Below are positions 49,659 to 61,589 of a DNA stretch of 64,000 nt, in pieces. Where the stretch lies: NCBI GenBank assembly GCA_035772785.1, contig JAOCPU010000029.1, forward strand, positions 186,001-250,000. The letters run 5' to 3'. Position 1 is the stretch's first letter; every line of letters begins with the position of its first letter. The stretch comes from Phlebiopsis flavidoalba. Lineage: Eukaryota > Basidiomycota > Agaricomycetes > Polyporales > Phanerochaetaceae. A program made the translations under genes and the position numbers. Below the pieces are notes generated by a model. That model searched no databases and was not told the DNA's origin. It saw only the letters and a list, made by a program, of their open reading frames with translations.

Positions 49659-52600
49659 CTAGGCAGAAGATTGACTGCCCAAGTCCACGATAGTCTGCAG
49701 AGTGACGACTGACGGTGTGTCGGTGTTGCCGATTTCCTTGATCCGACTCTGAGCAGCAGCCATGGTCTGAATGGACAGATCCACAGGCAGACTGGTACGG
49801 ATCGCGACCGCTCCGTAAGACGAATCCGGGCCGAATGCCTTTCGAATCGTGAGAGAGTGGCCGTTGGAAGTGTCAACGAGAGCCAGGTCTTCGCCCATCC
49901 TCGTTGCGAGAAGGGCGCCAGGGTCAGAGGCGTCGAGGAACACCAAATCCGGGGAAGAAGGCATGAAGGAATTCTTGTCTTGGAACACGACGATCGACTT
50001 GTAATACTCCCAGCTTGTTTGTGGAATACTATCGACCCCCACTAACCCTCCTTGATTTTGCAGGATCATAGCACTTTCGTACCCCCCAGATAGGGGGGAG
50101 ATACGAGTACCCTTCGGCTCCCGCCGGTTCGAGGATGAGGACATCGTCTACGCGTTTTACAAAGTTAAGGCCTGCGATCCTAGTCGTAGTTTTGTAGGGG
50201 ATTATGATGGCACAGAGGTAGGCGGATCCTGGGAGGAAGAAGTAACCCATCGTAGAGTCGACATTGAGGCCGATCCATGTCGGACTGTCTCCCCACGTAC
50301 TACCATCGTTGGCAGGTCCGATAACCTTTCCAAGTGCAACGCTGTACCATGAAGGCGGACTGGAAACATCACCACGCAGAGCAATGACTTCTCCGTGACC
50401 CCACGACTGGTTTAGCAGACTGGCTAAAGCGGTCTCTCCAAGTCCGATGCATGGGACGTTTGCCACGACTGATCCACTCCGACTAAAGTCGCCGATCCCG
50501 TGCTTGTTATCAGGAGGATGCACCCATCGGTTGTGGTATACTGAAGGCCGTCATCCGTCATAGAGAGACTCTTACATGGGAGGCCTTGGACAACGGGGAC
50601 AACTTGCGCTAAGGTGAGTTTGGCCGAGTCGACCGTAGAGGCAGTCGCGGAGAATATGTTGGAGAGCTGGTCATCCGTGATCACAGGTTGTGTATAGAGA
50701 GTGCCGGAGCCTGCGCTCGCCCAATGTACCACCCACACGTTCGTGCCACTCTCGTGAAGCCGACTGGTTGTACTTCGGTGTCGTGGGGGAACTGCGTGCT
50801 GGGTAACGCAACGTATCCTTTGTTGAAGTACCAAACCGGCACTACCGCGTTGGATAGGGTGTCCGTGAGACCAAGTACCGACACCTTCGAGTTGCTGGCG
50901 CCATCGTTGTCGGCGATGCCTTCAAGACCGACCACCAGGGTTCAGTCGGAGAAGTGCTCTTCAGGGTGGGAATCCCCATGTTGGGCCGTTCACAGCCTCA
51001 AGGGAAAATGTACCGGTAATGGCGAGGCGGAGGATGAACCCGTTGTCTGACAGAGCAAACATACGACCGTCGAGGGAGACCATATCGCCAACTTCGAGAA
51101 TTGAGAGGGGAATGTGGGCAACTTGTGGGGACCCAGCACTCGTGCCGGTACCTCTCTGGAAAGTGATGGTCTGCTCCTTCAACGAGTAGAAGTAGAATTC
51201 TTCCGGTGCGCCATTTAGCCCGGTCGTAGAGCCAGCATAAATGACGTCCGAGGTAGGTGTAAAAGTTGGGCGAAATGATGAGTTTGTCCGCCGTGCGCAC
51301 CCAGTACCAGCGCTGAGTGTTGGAGTTATCCGTCCCAAGCACGGCAACAAAGTTCCCGTCGATCTTCGCCTGAACATCTTGACCTGCAGTCGGACCCGGC
51401 ACGACGATTTGGGGACCAATAGCGAAATCAGAGACGAACTGATCCAAAGGGCTGTCGATGGAGTCAAGCCCGGCCAGTCGTGTCAACAAGGGCGTATCTC
51501 CGACGATGCTGATGAGTGTCATACTGTCGTTCCCGAGAAGATACGTAAGAACTCCATAGTTGGTTTCGGTAGTAGACCCAATCCAATGATGGAAAGAAGC
51601 ATAAACATATCCGTCGGCTGCAAGTATGGGATTAATATGCAAATAGCAACAGCGAATGGTAACACAACACATTACCTTCTTGCCAGAGTCGTGCGAGGCT
51701 CCTCTGGGTCGTGGGATAAAACGCGTGATACTTCGCAAGACATGTACCATGGGTTGGGTCAATGCGCCATAGTGCCTGTGTCGTTGGACTGTAGAAATAG
51801 ACCACGTCTCCGGCCGGAGTGACAAACACTTCTAGGTTCTGACGAAGGATCTGTGGGGACCCCTACGGTATAGAGGAAACGATCGCGTGCAATTTCATAA
51901 AATGCGGTTCCCACTTCTTCATTCGACGTGTCGACGTAGTTGTCGACGACCACATATGTGCCTTGCAGGAGGTGCTTGCTGTTCAGATCAGCCAGATGGG
52001 CGTCGATCGCCCGGCTACCTCCCGGATATTTGCTAGCATCGTCCTCTGTAGGATACGTTGTATGTGCAGTGAAGTCTACTCGGAGTACCTCCTGCTGCGG
52101 CGAGATGATGATGACGTCGGCAAAGCCATGGTCCGCAATATCGACGCGTATACCCGCGACGGTTATGCTGTCATCTTCAATTGACACGTGATCCAAAGAC
52201 AGCTGAGAGCAGTCGAGCACCCAGGTGGTTGTGTTGGCAGCGACGCTACCTGCCGTCGATAGTGTGACGTTTGCCCCAGAGATGAAACCAATGGTGTACA
52301 CAGAACCATTGCCTTGCAATGTGTAGCGCAGATTCCCTTGTATCGTGCTGGGGAGTTGTGGTGGCTGAACGCGTAGAGGGGAAGTGGGGAGCTGAATGGT
52401 GATCGGGGTATCAACGTACTCTTGAGTGATCTCGTAGACAATGCGTTCACTGGGAAAGATGTAGAAGTCATAGTCGAAACGTCTGTCTTCTTCCAGCTTG
52501 CGCAGCACGCTGAAACCGTAGTCATGGCGAGTTGTAGCTCCAGGAAGGGGTCTGCCAGTCGTAGTCGATATAGGATTTGGAGTCGCGGGAAGGATGAGAG

Positions 52601-55600
52601 TTGCAAGGGGACCTGAAAGGGGTAAAGCCATAGAGGCGGGAGCCCCTATACCCGCACGGACATTGATTGCCTGAGACTTGTCGTGAACCACCGTTGGATA
52701 GTCGCCAGCCCAGAAGAAGTAGTTGATGGCTCCAGAGCCGGTAGACCCGTGGTGTGTGCGATAGAGATACTGACTGTCGAAGGTAACGGTGGACGTCAAC
52801 AGATTGACGTTGCTGATAACTGCATCGGCCAGCGGCACCAGCGCTTTGTTCTCTGCGTCATACTTGTAGCCACCGTCAGAATATGCCTGTTGTGTATCTC
52901 CAAAATATTTGCCCACTGCGTCGGCGTCGTCAGCAATGTGACCGAATGCTTCCGCCAGCGCCGTGAAGCCTACGGCAAGGCCCGCCAACTAACACAGCGC
53001 CGCCTCCAAGGACGGGCGGCAGCAGTCGATGCACCAATGATCGTGGCACCGAGACTTCCCAGGCCGACAACGAGACTCGCTGAGTCGAACGCGAGCTGGG
53101 TGGCAAAGACGGCGGTCTGACTGCCGCCCTGGGCATTGCTGAGCTCGTACGCGTCGAAAAACGACGCTAGCGGCGCTCAGTAAGACACCGAAGCCGTCTG
53201 AAGCGCGTCCAAATGCCTTCGAGATGGTCGAAAGTGATGTTTCCACAATCTGCTCGCTCCGCATGATCGACTGCGTGAGCTGTACGACCTTCACAACGTC
53301 ACCGATGGTGGTGTGGCCTATTTGAGTCAGGTTGAAATAGCTCTACACCTTGAGAAGCCATGGCGAGATTGGCATTGCCGCTGGAGGGCACCGTCGCTTC
53401 GCCGAGGCGCCGTTGTACATGTCAATGAGTGTCCTGACCAAGAACATGGCGTTTAGCCCGTCAATAGCTTCGCCCTCGGTTGCGGACTCCTTGTTAATGA
53501 AAGTCCCGCCCTGGAAGTCGTCAATGCTGTATATTTTCTGAACTGCCTCCAACTGCCCAGCGATGTACTCCTTGAATCGCAGTATGCGCTCGTCATCCGT
53601 GTCGATGTGGCGGGTTTCGCTCGGATCGTCGATGTTAATGAACTGGATTCGATAGGACCCATTTCCCAAGTCCTCCATTGAATCAAGGATAGGCATCCAG
53701 TTCCCTTCTAGCTGCAAAGCGCTCTCGAGATCCCGCGTTGCAAGACGCCAGTCATTCGCAATGCCGAGGGTATCCAGTAGTCTAGCGCTAACCGCCAATG
53801 TGCTGTCTCCGGAGAAACGATCGGGCGATGGAAGAGGGGAGGTGGTGGTCTTGTTCATCTCCACGGTCTCGGCTAGGGTATCTGGTTCGCAGAAGTCCGC
53901 GACTCGAAGGTTGTAGTCGAATCCTATCCGACCCAGCTGGTCAGGGTCTAGCTGAACCACGGTGAATTCCCAATCGTTGTCGACCACTGCGGTGCTATAA
54001 CGTCGGGGCATGGTCGACGAAGAAGTTGTGGAGCGCACGGGACATCGTATCGACCGAAGTGAACGTCGCGAGGGTGAAGTTGGGATCGTAGAAATGGTAC
54101 GAGGTAGTAGAGCCGTCGTTTTTCTCACGCCGATAAGCATAGAATGAACCTCGGTGTTGAGGGCGTAGACAGCACCGTTGCCTGGCTGGGACACAACAGA
54201 TCGATGGCTGCCTCAAGCTTGAGCTTGCCAAACGAGGCGAGATGACTCGACCGCCGGGTAACTGGAGTGGAGGTCTTTGAGTGACTGGGCCAGTAACGCC
54301 GCATTGCTGGGTCGTTTGCGCTGTTGAGAGCAATCAACTTGGCGGCTAGCTGGTCGACGGCGAAGTCTGAGTTCGACAATGCGACTGCCATCGCGCGCAC
54401 GAGCAGGATAGCACCTGCCACCGGTACTCGTCTGGAATGGCGTTAAGGAGAAGGCCCTGCGGCATAGGCTTCGTCGTCGCGCCGGAGAACTGGAATTTCC
54501 TGAACGACCTGGTCTGTCTGTTGCCAGATCGAGGTACGATACTCCTGCTCGCTGGCATCCTTGATGTAATGTACCAGCGCGCCCTTTTGCGAGTTGGAGA
54601 GCTGGGAGGAGGAGGAGTCGAACAGCAGCGTCAATGCAGACGCAGACATGTCAGAGGAGAAACCGGGTATTTGGGTGGTCTTGTATGCGGAATATCCGGA
54701 CGCGAAGTCCGGGTCGTGAGACGAGAGCATATCGATTTCCTGCCCCACCAAACGCTCTCCAGACGGTTCTTCCCAGGGGTGTTTCCCCAGCGGTGCCTCG
54801 AGTCGACCGTCGGTGACCACAATCTCGTTGATTCCCTTGGCCTCCTTCTGTTTGAGCCAAAGATAGGTAAAGTCCAGCTTCTTGGAGTCCGCGGCCACTG
54901 GCACGAGAAGTCTCCTGAGGAAACTTGTCGTCGTTCGAGATCAGATCTTGGAGAGCCGTGGCCTCGTCCAGCAAAGCAACTCGTTTTGCTTTAATCATTT
55001 CTAACTCCTGCTCGACCACGTCTCGAATTTCCTGGTTATTGGCTGATAGCAGGATTCGCATCCTTGATTTCGTTTCCGACGAACGGGATGAAGTCGCCGT
55101 CGGGCACGTTAGGAATTCTGGCGGGAGATAGTGTTTCGGTGGCGAGGCGAGTGAGTAGCTCCATAACAGTTTGTCGAGAAGCATCGAAGTCGGTACGATG
55201 CTCTGCGGCGTCATAGGACCCAGCCAACGTGGTTATGAGCGGGAAATAGCCGTCTTTCAGGCCCAATTGCATAGTAGTACGGCGAGGGAGGAGAGAGGCG
55301 ATACCGCCTTGGTACGAGATGGACTGGAGCTGAGTGATCATCTCCCAGCTGCCCCCGCGGTACTGTAGGAAGCAGAGAGCCACAGCGGCATCGGCCATAC
55401 TGTAGTCCCTGAAGTCCATAGCCATGACGACATTGTCGTAGAACAGCGAGCTCTCGAGTCGTGTGAGTCGTGGAAGATCCGATAGGTGTCTGCGTTGAGA
55501 TTGGTGACGATGACCGAGCATCCCGACAGAGTGCCGGTGAAAATGACGTGACTTCTCAGGGACCCGCTTGGGCACGTCCAAGAACGCCGGCTTGCGGTTC

Positions 55601-55961
55601 GTCTGTGCGCCTGCGTTGTACCCAAGGTTGTACGCCCAGACAGTGTTCTCTGCAGGTTCGGAGCCTGCGTATATGATGTTGTACGTGTGCCCGCCCGCAT
55701 TGTCCAGGTGGGTATCAACGAACTTGAAATATCCTCCGGTGGGAGGACCTCCCGGCATGGAGAGCAAATTTCCGGGGAGCATGAAGAATGAACTGAGACC
55801 GGTGGGGACAGAACCTGAGGGCGCCAAGAATGCCTCTGGATTGTCGACGAAGGCGTGAATCGCGGGATCCGCCGGACCACTAGCTAGATAAGAAATAGAG
55901 TCTGGACACTGAGAAGACGAGCTTACTCGTACAAGGGCACGACAGGCTTTGTGGTTGACAT
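49659..55961 (-). CDS. Large toxin-like protein with TcdA/TcdB-type pore-forming domain
   Basis: About 2,000 residues. The start at 55961 opens a 12-residue first exon, then an intron at about 55884-55926. Regions in order: an N-terminal module (about 54950-55880, unknown fold); a polar linker with KHPWEEPSGE near 54770; a segment (about 53990-54440) with LVRAMAVALS, TEVHSMLIGV and YHFYDPNF, resembling the papain-like peptidase region of bacterial large toxins; then the pore-forming region (about 51760-53300) with a Gly/Ala-rich hydrophobic stretch ending near 52960 and THHGSTGSGAINYFFWAGD (about 52700-52755). The C-terminal third (49659-51750) has repeated short beta-like units ending in conserved Trp/Tyr, possibly a propeller. 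A second intron lies at 51618-51675. No signal peptide. The frame changes at least ten times (for example near 55450, 54950, 54440, 54000, 53000, 51840, 50950, 50500 and 50100). Bacterial homologues attack animal cells; the role here is unknown. Confidence 0.82.
51618..51675 (-). other. Spliceosomal intron within the toxin-like gene
   Basis: A 58-nt interval bounded by GTAATG and TTGCAG on the minus strand. It interrupts a conserved stretch between LARLWQEG and ADGYVYASFHHW. Its size and borders match the introns of the other genes in the window, so the gene appears adapted to a eukaryotic host. Confidence 0.7.
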
Positions 55962-57293
55962 TGCGGGCTAGGACCGAGGGAACAATTTATACTTCATTCC
56001 CGCATGTTTGAGTCAGCGATCAAAAAATAATTCGCTTGAAATACTCACGGTTTAACGAAGTGATGTTTAGATTCAACTGGAGTGAAGATGAAAGACTTGG
56101 TCTTTCTGTAGCTACCGTGCCGAGTCAGAGGGTGTACCGGGGGTTTGCACGACGTAGGATGCTCACTATTTGGCGCGGTGAATCGAGAGTAACGAGGGAA
56201 GCTTGCAGAATGGATTTGCGAGCTTGCTGTATTACACCGCTCACGATAGCATTTATACCAGAGGTGTGATGAGACTGTCATCGCAGTCGAATTGATTCCA
56301 TCGCGTTACGAGTCCACCTGACGAACCGAGACCACCCTTATCAGCACAAATGAGGGAGAAGATGGGATGTGGTCCATGTATGCATGCGAGAGTGAAGAGG
56401 ATAATCAACAGAGTGTCGATGCAGAGTGGTGCAAGGATCACGGTGTAGGGATCGTATACAGAGCCTGTGTTGACAAACCCGACACCTCATCAAAAATCGC
56501 GAAATGAGATCATTCAAGACGTACCAACTCGTGACTCTCTGCTGTCAATGGATGAAGGGTAACACTTCGCCCCCGCACTATCCGCGGATGTAAGGTAATA
56601 TCCATACTACTTGTGTTAGATAGTGTACCCAAACAAAGTAGGGTATCATCCTAGCAAGACGAGTAATATCAGTGCCCCTAGCGCCACATATGACAAGAAG
56701 ATAGATCCCAGACCTCGAAAGCACCACCGCTAGAGCTTGGGGCCCGCATATCCTTTTGCACCCGAGGAGGCATAGCCAGGATGGACGTGAGGACGTTCAC
56801 AACTGTTACGCCAATCGTATTTTGTCTGCACACTCGGACGCTTCTCGAGCACAGATCATCTACTAGTCCCAATTTCACTGGACGGTCCCATACATATTAA
56901 TGTGACAGCACGTACACGTCGACACGACCCCAATTGCCATGCTGTTCGGTGTCTCGTTCACATGACAGCCACCATACAGGGTCACCGGGTTTAGGCTACA
57001 AATAGGAAAGGACTTGCCATACGCATTCGACTATTATGCGTTGTATCGATTCGATATGCGCTCGGTACCCAAGTATGGGGCAGACTCGCGACGACGAACG
57101 CAAAACACCGCTGGAACAAAACATGCAGTTGATAGCAGTTCGAAGCGAGAGAACGGAGTCAACTCACTAGGTATGAATGATCGACACATCATCACAAAGC
57201 ACACGAAAAAGAGACGAAAGAATTTACTAGACAATGTATTGTATTTTTGAGCATGCAAGCACAAAGTGGTCGAACAATAGCAAAGCTGATAAA
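55962..57293. other. Spacer with possible membrane-protein remnant
   Basis: The left part is the promoter region of the toxin-like gene. On the minus strand at 56253-56441 a frame encodes a hydrophobic segment ILAPLCIDTLLIILFTLACI, which looks like one helix of a basidiomycete seven-helix protein, but I find no complete gene. The rest (56500-57290) shows nothing I can support. Confidence 0.35.
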
Positions 57294-58446
57294 TTAACCC
57301 TCGAAGACGAAGTGGGCACCGATCTTGTGGGCGGGGCCGGTGGGGGCGACCTCGTTGAGGCGCTGGGTGTCGATGGCGAGACCGAAGCTGGCCTTGACAC
57401 CAGGGCGGAGCGCCCTGAGTGTAGCCTAAACGCGAAAACTGTCAATTTTATATGCGCATATATGCATGTCAATAGTACGCACCAATGCCGAGGATACCAG
57501 CGTTGTTGATCTTGGCCTTGACGAACGCAGCGTTGTCGAGGTAACTGACGAGGCAGGTGAGCGACACGCACGGCGGATCTAGATCACCTGAACTTACGCC
57601 TTAGCGCCGACCTCGAGGTTCACGTTTTGGGTGGTGCGCCTTGTAGTCGTAGTGTGGCCTCGCGGCGCCGGCCTCGACGTCAGGGGATGAGCGCGGTCCG
57701 GTAGTAGCTCGCGCGGAGAGGAGGTTGAGGTTGTTCAGGCCCTGGAGGGTGGACTGCGTACTCCGGAGCGCTGAAGCGCGACGGGCCGCGGCTGGTAACG
57801 CGTGACCTTGCCCTCGTGTGACGTTTGTACGACGCCTCAGCGCCGAGGAGGAAGCCGTCGCGGCCAATGACGGTGTCCGCGGTGAAAGTGGGGCCCTGCA
57901 ACGCATCAGCTACCGGTCTCGGTGGAGACACGGGCGGAACACGCACCTTGAACAGGTCAAGGAACGCGCGGTGTGTGCATGGGACCGGGCTGCTTGTAGG
58001 TGGGTCGGTGACGAGGGCAGTCTTGCCCGGTGCCGTTGGGGGCAAGGACGGCGTTCACGTCGAACTTGAGACCCTTGGCGAGGTGTAGTTGTCGGCCTCA
58101 ATCTGGGTGCGGAGGGAAGTTGGCAAGGTGGTCCACGCCTGGGTGAAGACGATGCCTGTGGGCCTTGTTGGTGAACTTGGCCTCGAGCTCGCCAGAGACA
58201 GCCTTGGACTTGTCATCCTGCTTGCCCGAAACCTTGAATGGCAACGTTGTTGGGGGTGACAGTCCTTGACCTCGAGGCTGTGTGCCCCGCGAAAGTAGTA
58301 GTCCCGGCTAAGGAGGTCGTGGACGACTCTTGCCGAGATCCTACGCGTCGACGCGTCTGCGTTAACAACCTGACGCTGCGCGCGACGACAAGAACGTACT
58401 TGCCCAAGGATGGGGGGGGACTGCTTGCGGAGGAGAGAGTCGACAT
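57294..58446 (-). CDS. POR1: Mitochondrial outer-membrane porin (VDAC)
   Basis: Beta-barrel channel for metabolites across the mitochondrial outer membrane. The start at 58446 gives MSTLSSASSPP, then an intron of about 55 bp, then DLGKS, TVTPNNVA, GKQDDKSKAVSGELEAKFTN (about 58160-58230) and LKFDVNAVLAP. AFLDLFK precedes an intron at about 57901-57945, followed by GPTFTADTVIGRDGFLLGAE (about 57840-57900), APEYAV, LNNLNLLSA, YDYKAHH, LEVGA, an intron, AFVKAKINNAGILG, an intron, ATLRALRPGVKASFGLAIDT and the C-terminal APTGPAHKIGAHFVFEG ending at 57294. These match fungal VDAC throughout. Several one-base frame breaks occur, one of them in a run of eight G at about 58411-58418. Because this is normally an essential-type single-copy gene, the breaks most likely reflect sequence error. 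Confidence 0.9.
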
Positions 58447-59103
58447 GGTTGTAGGTGTTCGTGACGTTGGATAAAGAGAAGGATGCTCTTTGTTGGTGGT
58501 GAAATCTGACTGCTCTGTTATGGGATCTTTATGGGATACCGGGAGTTTCCGCAACCCCGCGACCGCAATTCGCGTCTCTGCCCACGTTTCGACTTTGCGA
58601 CTCGACCGCCAGCCTGTCTCAACTCGTTTCTGCCCACCTGCATCTCTCTGCTTTTCCCTCGCGACAGCGACGACGACAACGGTTTTCAGACACGCTAGGT
58701 TCTTTGCGACAAAACCGAGCGCGGAAAGCGGATGCAATAAACTCAGGTTACAGGTCTTCTCTCAATCACCGCATTTGCTAGCTGTGAAGACCCGCAAAAA
58801 TGTCAGCGTGTATCGAGCTCACGGAGCAAAGCGTTGACATCGATACCTCTAATCGCTCTGCCCCATCGCCCGCTCACTGGCCTCTCTGTGCCCGACAACG
58901 CCCGGTTCGACGGCCGCGTAGGAGGCTTGCGTGAACGCGACTGGACGACGACGTCAACTCCTGCTTTACGTAATATACATTGCTTCGGCCTATCCAGCAC
59001 CCTTTGCGCGCCCAACGAAGGAGTCCTCCAACACACTCACCGGGCAGTCCTCTTCTCTCTCATTCTCGGTTTCTTGCTATCCTACTCGACGTCTTACCTC
59101 TAG
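58447..59103. promoter_or_regulatory. Divergent promoter region between VDAC and the rhodanese phosphatase
   Basis: 657 bp between divergently transcribed starts. A pyrimidine-rich tract (about 59040-59100) precedes the plus-strand ATG. No TATA box is obvious. No other gene is seen. Confidence 0.5.
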
Positions 59104-59797
59104 CATGGCCCTCAAGTACATTTCCCCCGATGTAAGTGCTCTCCAACACGGCCAGTCGCGCTATCGGGATCCTTGACCTGGCCATCTAGGAACTGGCAGA
59201 GATCATCAAAAGCGACAAGGTCCCGTGGAAGGACTACTGCGTCATCGATGTTCGAGACGACGACTGGCGCGGGGGAAATATCAAGGGCTCGCACAACTCT
59301 CCAAGCCATGGTTTCCTGATCAAGGTCGACGAGCTCGTGAAGCGCACCAAGGACGTGCCCCTAGTCGTATTTCATTGCGCGCTTTCACAAGTTCGGTCAG
59401 TATACAATCCGATCGTATCCTAAGACTGCTCATCAATCATTTGCAGAGGCCCGAAAGCCGCCAGAGGTACGCTCCACCAATCTTTGTTCGAGAGTCTGAC
59501 ACGACATACTTTGAAGATTTACGCCGAGACTCGAAGTCTTTTACAGGCCGAGGGCGAAGACATACCACACGAAGTGCTCGTCTTGCGTGTGGCGGTTTCT
59601 CTGATTTCCAGGCGAAGTTCAGAAACGATTCGCAGCTCATCGAGAACTACGACCCTGAGGTTTGGTCTTCGGAGTGGGCTGTTCTAGTCATCGGGCACGT
59701 ATCGTTCATATCGGCTGTGCTGGGCTCTAAAGGAGACCATGTATTACACATCCATCCTGTATTCGTATCTGCAAGAGCTACCCTGCTTCATGGTTAA
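59104..59797 (+). CDS. Cdc25/Ych1 (Ibp1)-type rhodanese-domain phosphatase
   Basis: Small single-domain rhodanese/Cdc25-like phosphatase; relatives in yeasts are Ych1 and Ibp1, and arsenate reductase Acr2 is a cousin. The start at 59104 (MALKYISPD) is followed by an intron at 59132-59189, then ELAEIIKSDK, CVIDVRDDDWRGGNIKGSHN and a run to VVFHCALSQVR. The last contains the catalytic Cys-x5-Arg loop (HCALSQVR, about 59373-59397), interrupted by an intron at its final Arg codon. Then come GPKAAR, another short intron, IYAETRSLLQAEGEDIPHEV, LRGGFSDFQAKF-like sequence and a C-terminal ENYDPEVWSSEW. The end is uncertain: the open frame runs to 59797, but a one-base slip would stop it near 59687. 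The active-site residues are intact. Confidence 0.82.
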
Positions 59798-61589
59798 ATA
59801 GCTATCCAAGACGTCATATTTCAATAGTAATGGGTAGATATCCAGTGCAGATTCCCGAATTCGTTACGTACAGTTGGAAAATTGAGGGAGGGGGGAAAAA
59901 AGGGAAGTAATAGTAATGACTTCCTACCCCAACACTGATCGCCTCCGGGCGGACAGCGCATTACACTCGTGGATGGCACGGGATGGATGATTTACTGAAT
60001 ACACTACACGCTGTTGCGCGTGCGAGGTCCAAAAGTTTGTTGTTGTGGGGGATAACTTTGGGAAAATTGTTTTTTTGCTGCGATAGTCTTATTGCAAGTC
60101 GTTGGTAAGATGCAATGGCACGTAGTGCTGTACAGCGGGAGAACGGCGTGGCAAAGAATGGCTCTGACCAGCGTGCTGGGGGAGACGATTGTTTGGAATG
60201 TATTTAGGTGATTCGGAGAGGTAGAATTGAGTCAAAGAACTTGTGAGACTGTCGATCGCAACTTTTGAAGGATGCAGTTGAGAACAGAATTTCAGCTAGG
60301 GCGGGCATAAGTATTGCAAAAGATATATTTTTTTCTGGCACACGAAGGAATATGTGAAATGCTTCTTGACAATTGCGTTTTTTTTTTGATCGGTTGTGTT
60401 TGTTTTTTGGTTGTTTTCTTTGAGGATCGCTTAATAACTTGCTTGCGGTTGATACCTGTTTGGTAGCAATTTGTGCTTGATAGGACCAGCGTCCCTGAGC
60501 TGAGAAACAAATTTTATTTGCTATTTTTGAGGGGTGGTGGGGTCGTTTGGAGGGGTTTTACGGGCTCAGCGATTATTCACGTGGAGGGCGGGATTCGAGG
60601 GAAAAGGACCTGTTCTCCTTATGAATACACCATGTGGCGGGGGAACGTGACTCACACAGGAAGAGAAAAACAGAAAGATCGGCTTTGAATTAGCCTGGAA
60701 GGAGCAAGGCTTTTGTACTATTTACGATGGAGCGTGTGAGAAGAATGAGAAGAGTGTCATATTGTACGATAAGTTATGGCCGTTTGTATTGACAGTGATT
60801 GGAAGGTTATACGACAAACCACCTGGATATCTGAGCTGAGTGACGACTGTGATGCGAGCAGAGGGAGTCCGCGTGAAATTGGACCGTGTGGGCGGGTGAC
60901 CTGGGACCAGGTATTTTTTTTTTTCGTGTCCTGTCGGTGACGGAAGCCAGCCTCGTCTGCTTGTAGTGGCCTAAAGCGCAAAATATTCTTGCGAAAATCC
61001 GTTCTGTCATGAGACCAAAAATAAGATTGCGAAAAAAGCCATAGGAGTAATCACTGTAAGAAGCAGCATGAATGGACCCCAGGTGACCTAGGGAAGGAGT
61101 TAGGAGGATGGTCGTTGGAAAGCGGCAAGTCGCGGATTTGTGTCACAAGTGATGGTGGAATGAACGCTCATGATTAGAAGTAAGCTGGCCACTCGGTGTA
61201 TCGTCCGTCAATTTGTAAAAGGCTCTACCGATCTGGAGGGCTAGCCCACGCTGCTTGGTTAGAAGCTTCCCCGCTCGATAAGGACAGAGCCTATCCAGTC
61301 ACCTGTTTCCTCTTGTCTCTTTGTGTGGACCCCTAGCGCGTTGAGCATCCTTCTATTACGCTACGCACCTACGACGAAACTCATCTCCACCCCTCACAGG
61401 CTTTCGGCCGATATAGAATAAGAGTGTTTCTGATTCCTTGTTCGACGCTTGGCCTTTTCCTGCGTACCGCATTATTACAACAAAGTAGGTATTCAGATAT
61501 TCTTCCCCCCTTATACCATCGTTCAGTGTACGTCCTCTCATTTCTCGTGTCGAACGCCTGATTTGGACCTCCTAACAAGGCGATTCGAT
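59798..61589. other. Intergenic stretch, no supported gene
   Basis: It contains T/A homopolymers (for example near 60068, 60379 and 60915) and no recognisable coding sequence. The right-hand few hundred bases are the promoter and possible 5' leader of EF-3. Confidence 0.5.

Noticed and set aside
51241..51822. A 193-codon plus-strand frame inside the toxin-like gene
   Set aside because: Antisense shadow; the minus strand carries the recognised domain blocks across the same span.
49659..55961. Bacterial contamination as an explanation for the toxin-like gene
   Set aside because: Fungal-type introns lie within it, and clear fungal genes flank it closely on both sides in the same contig.
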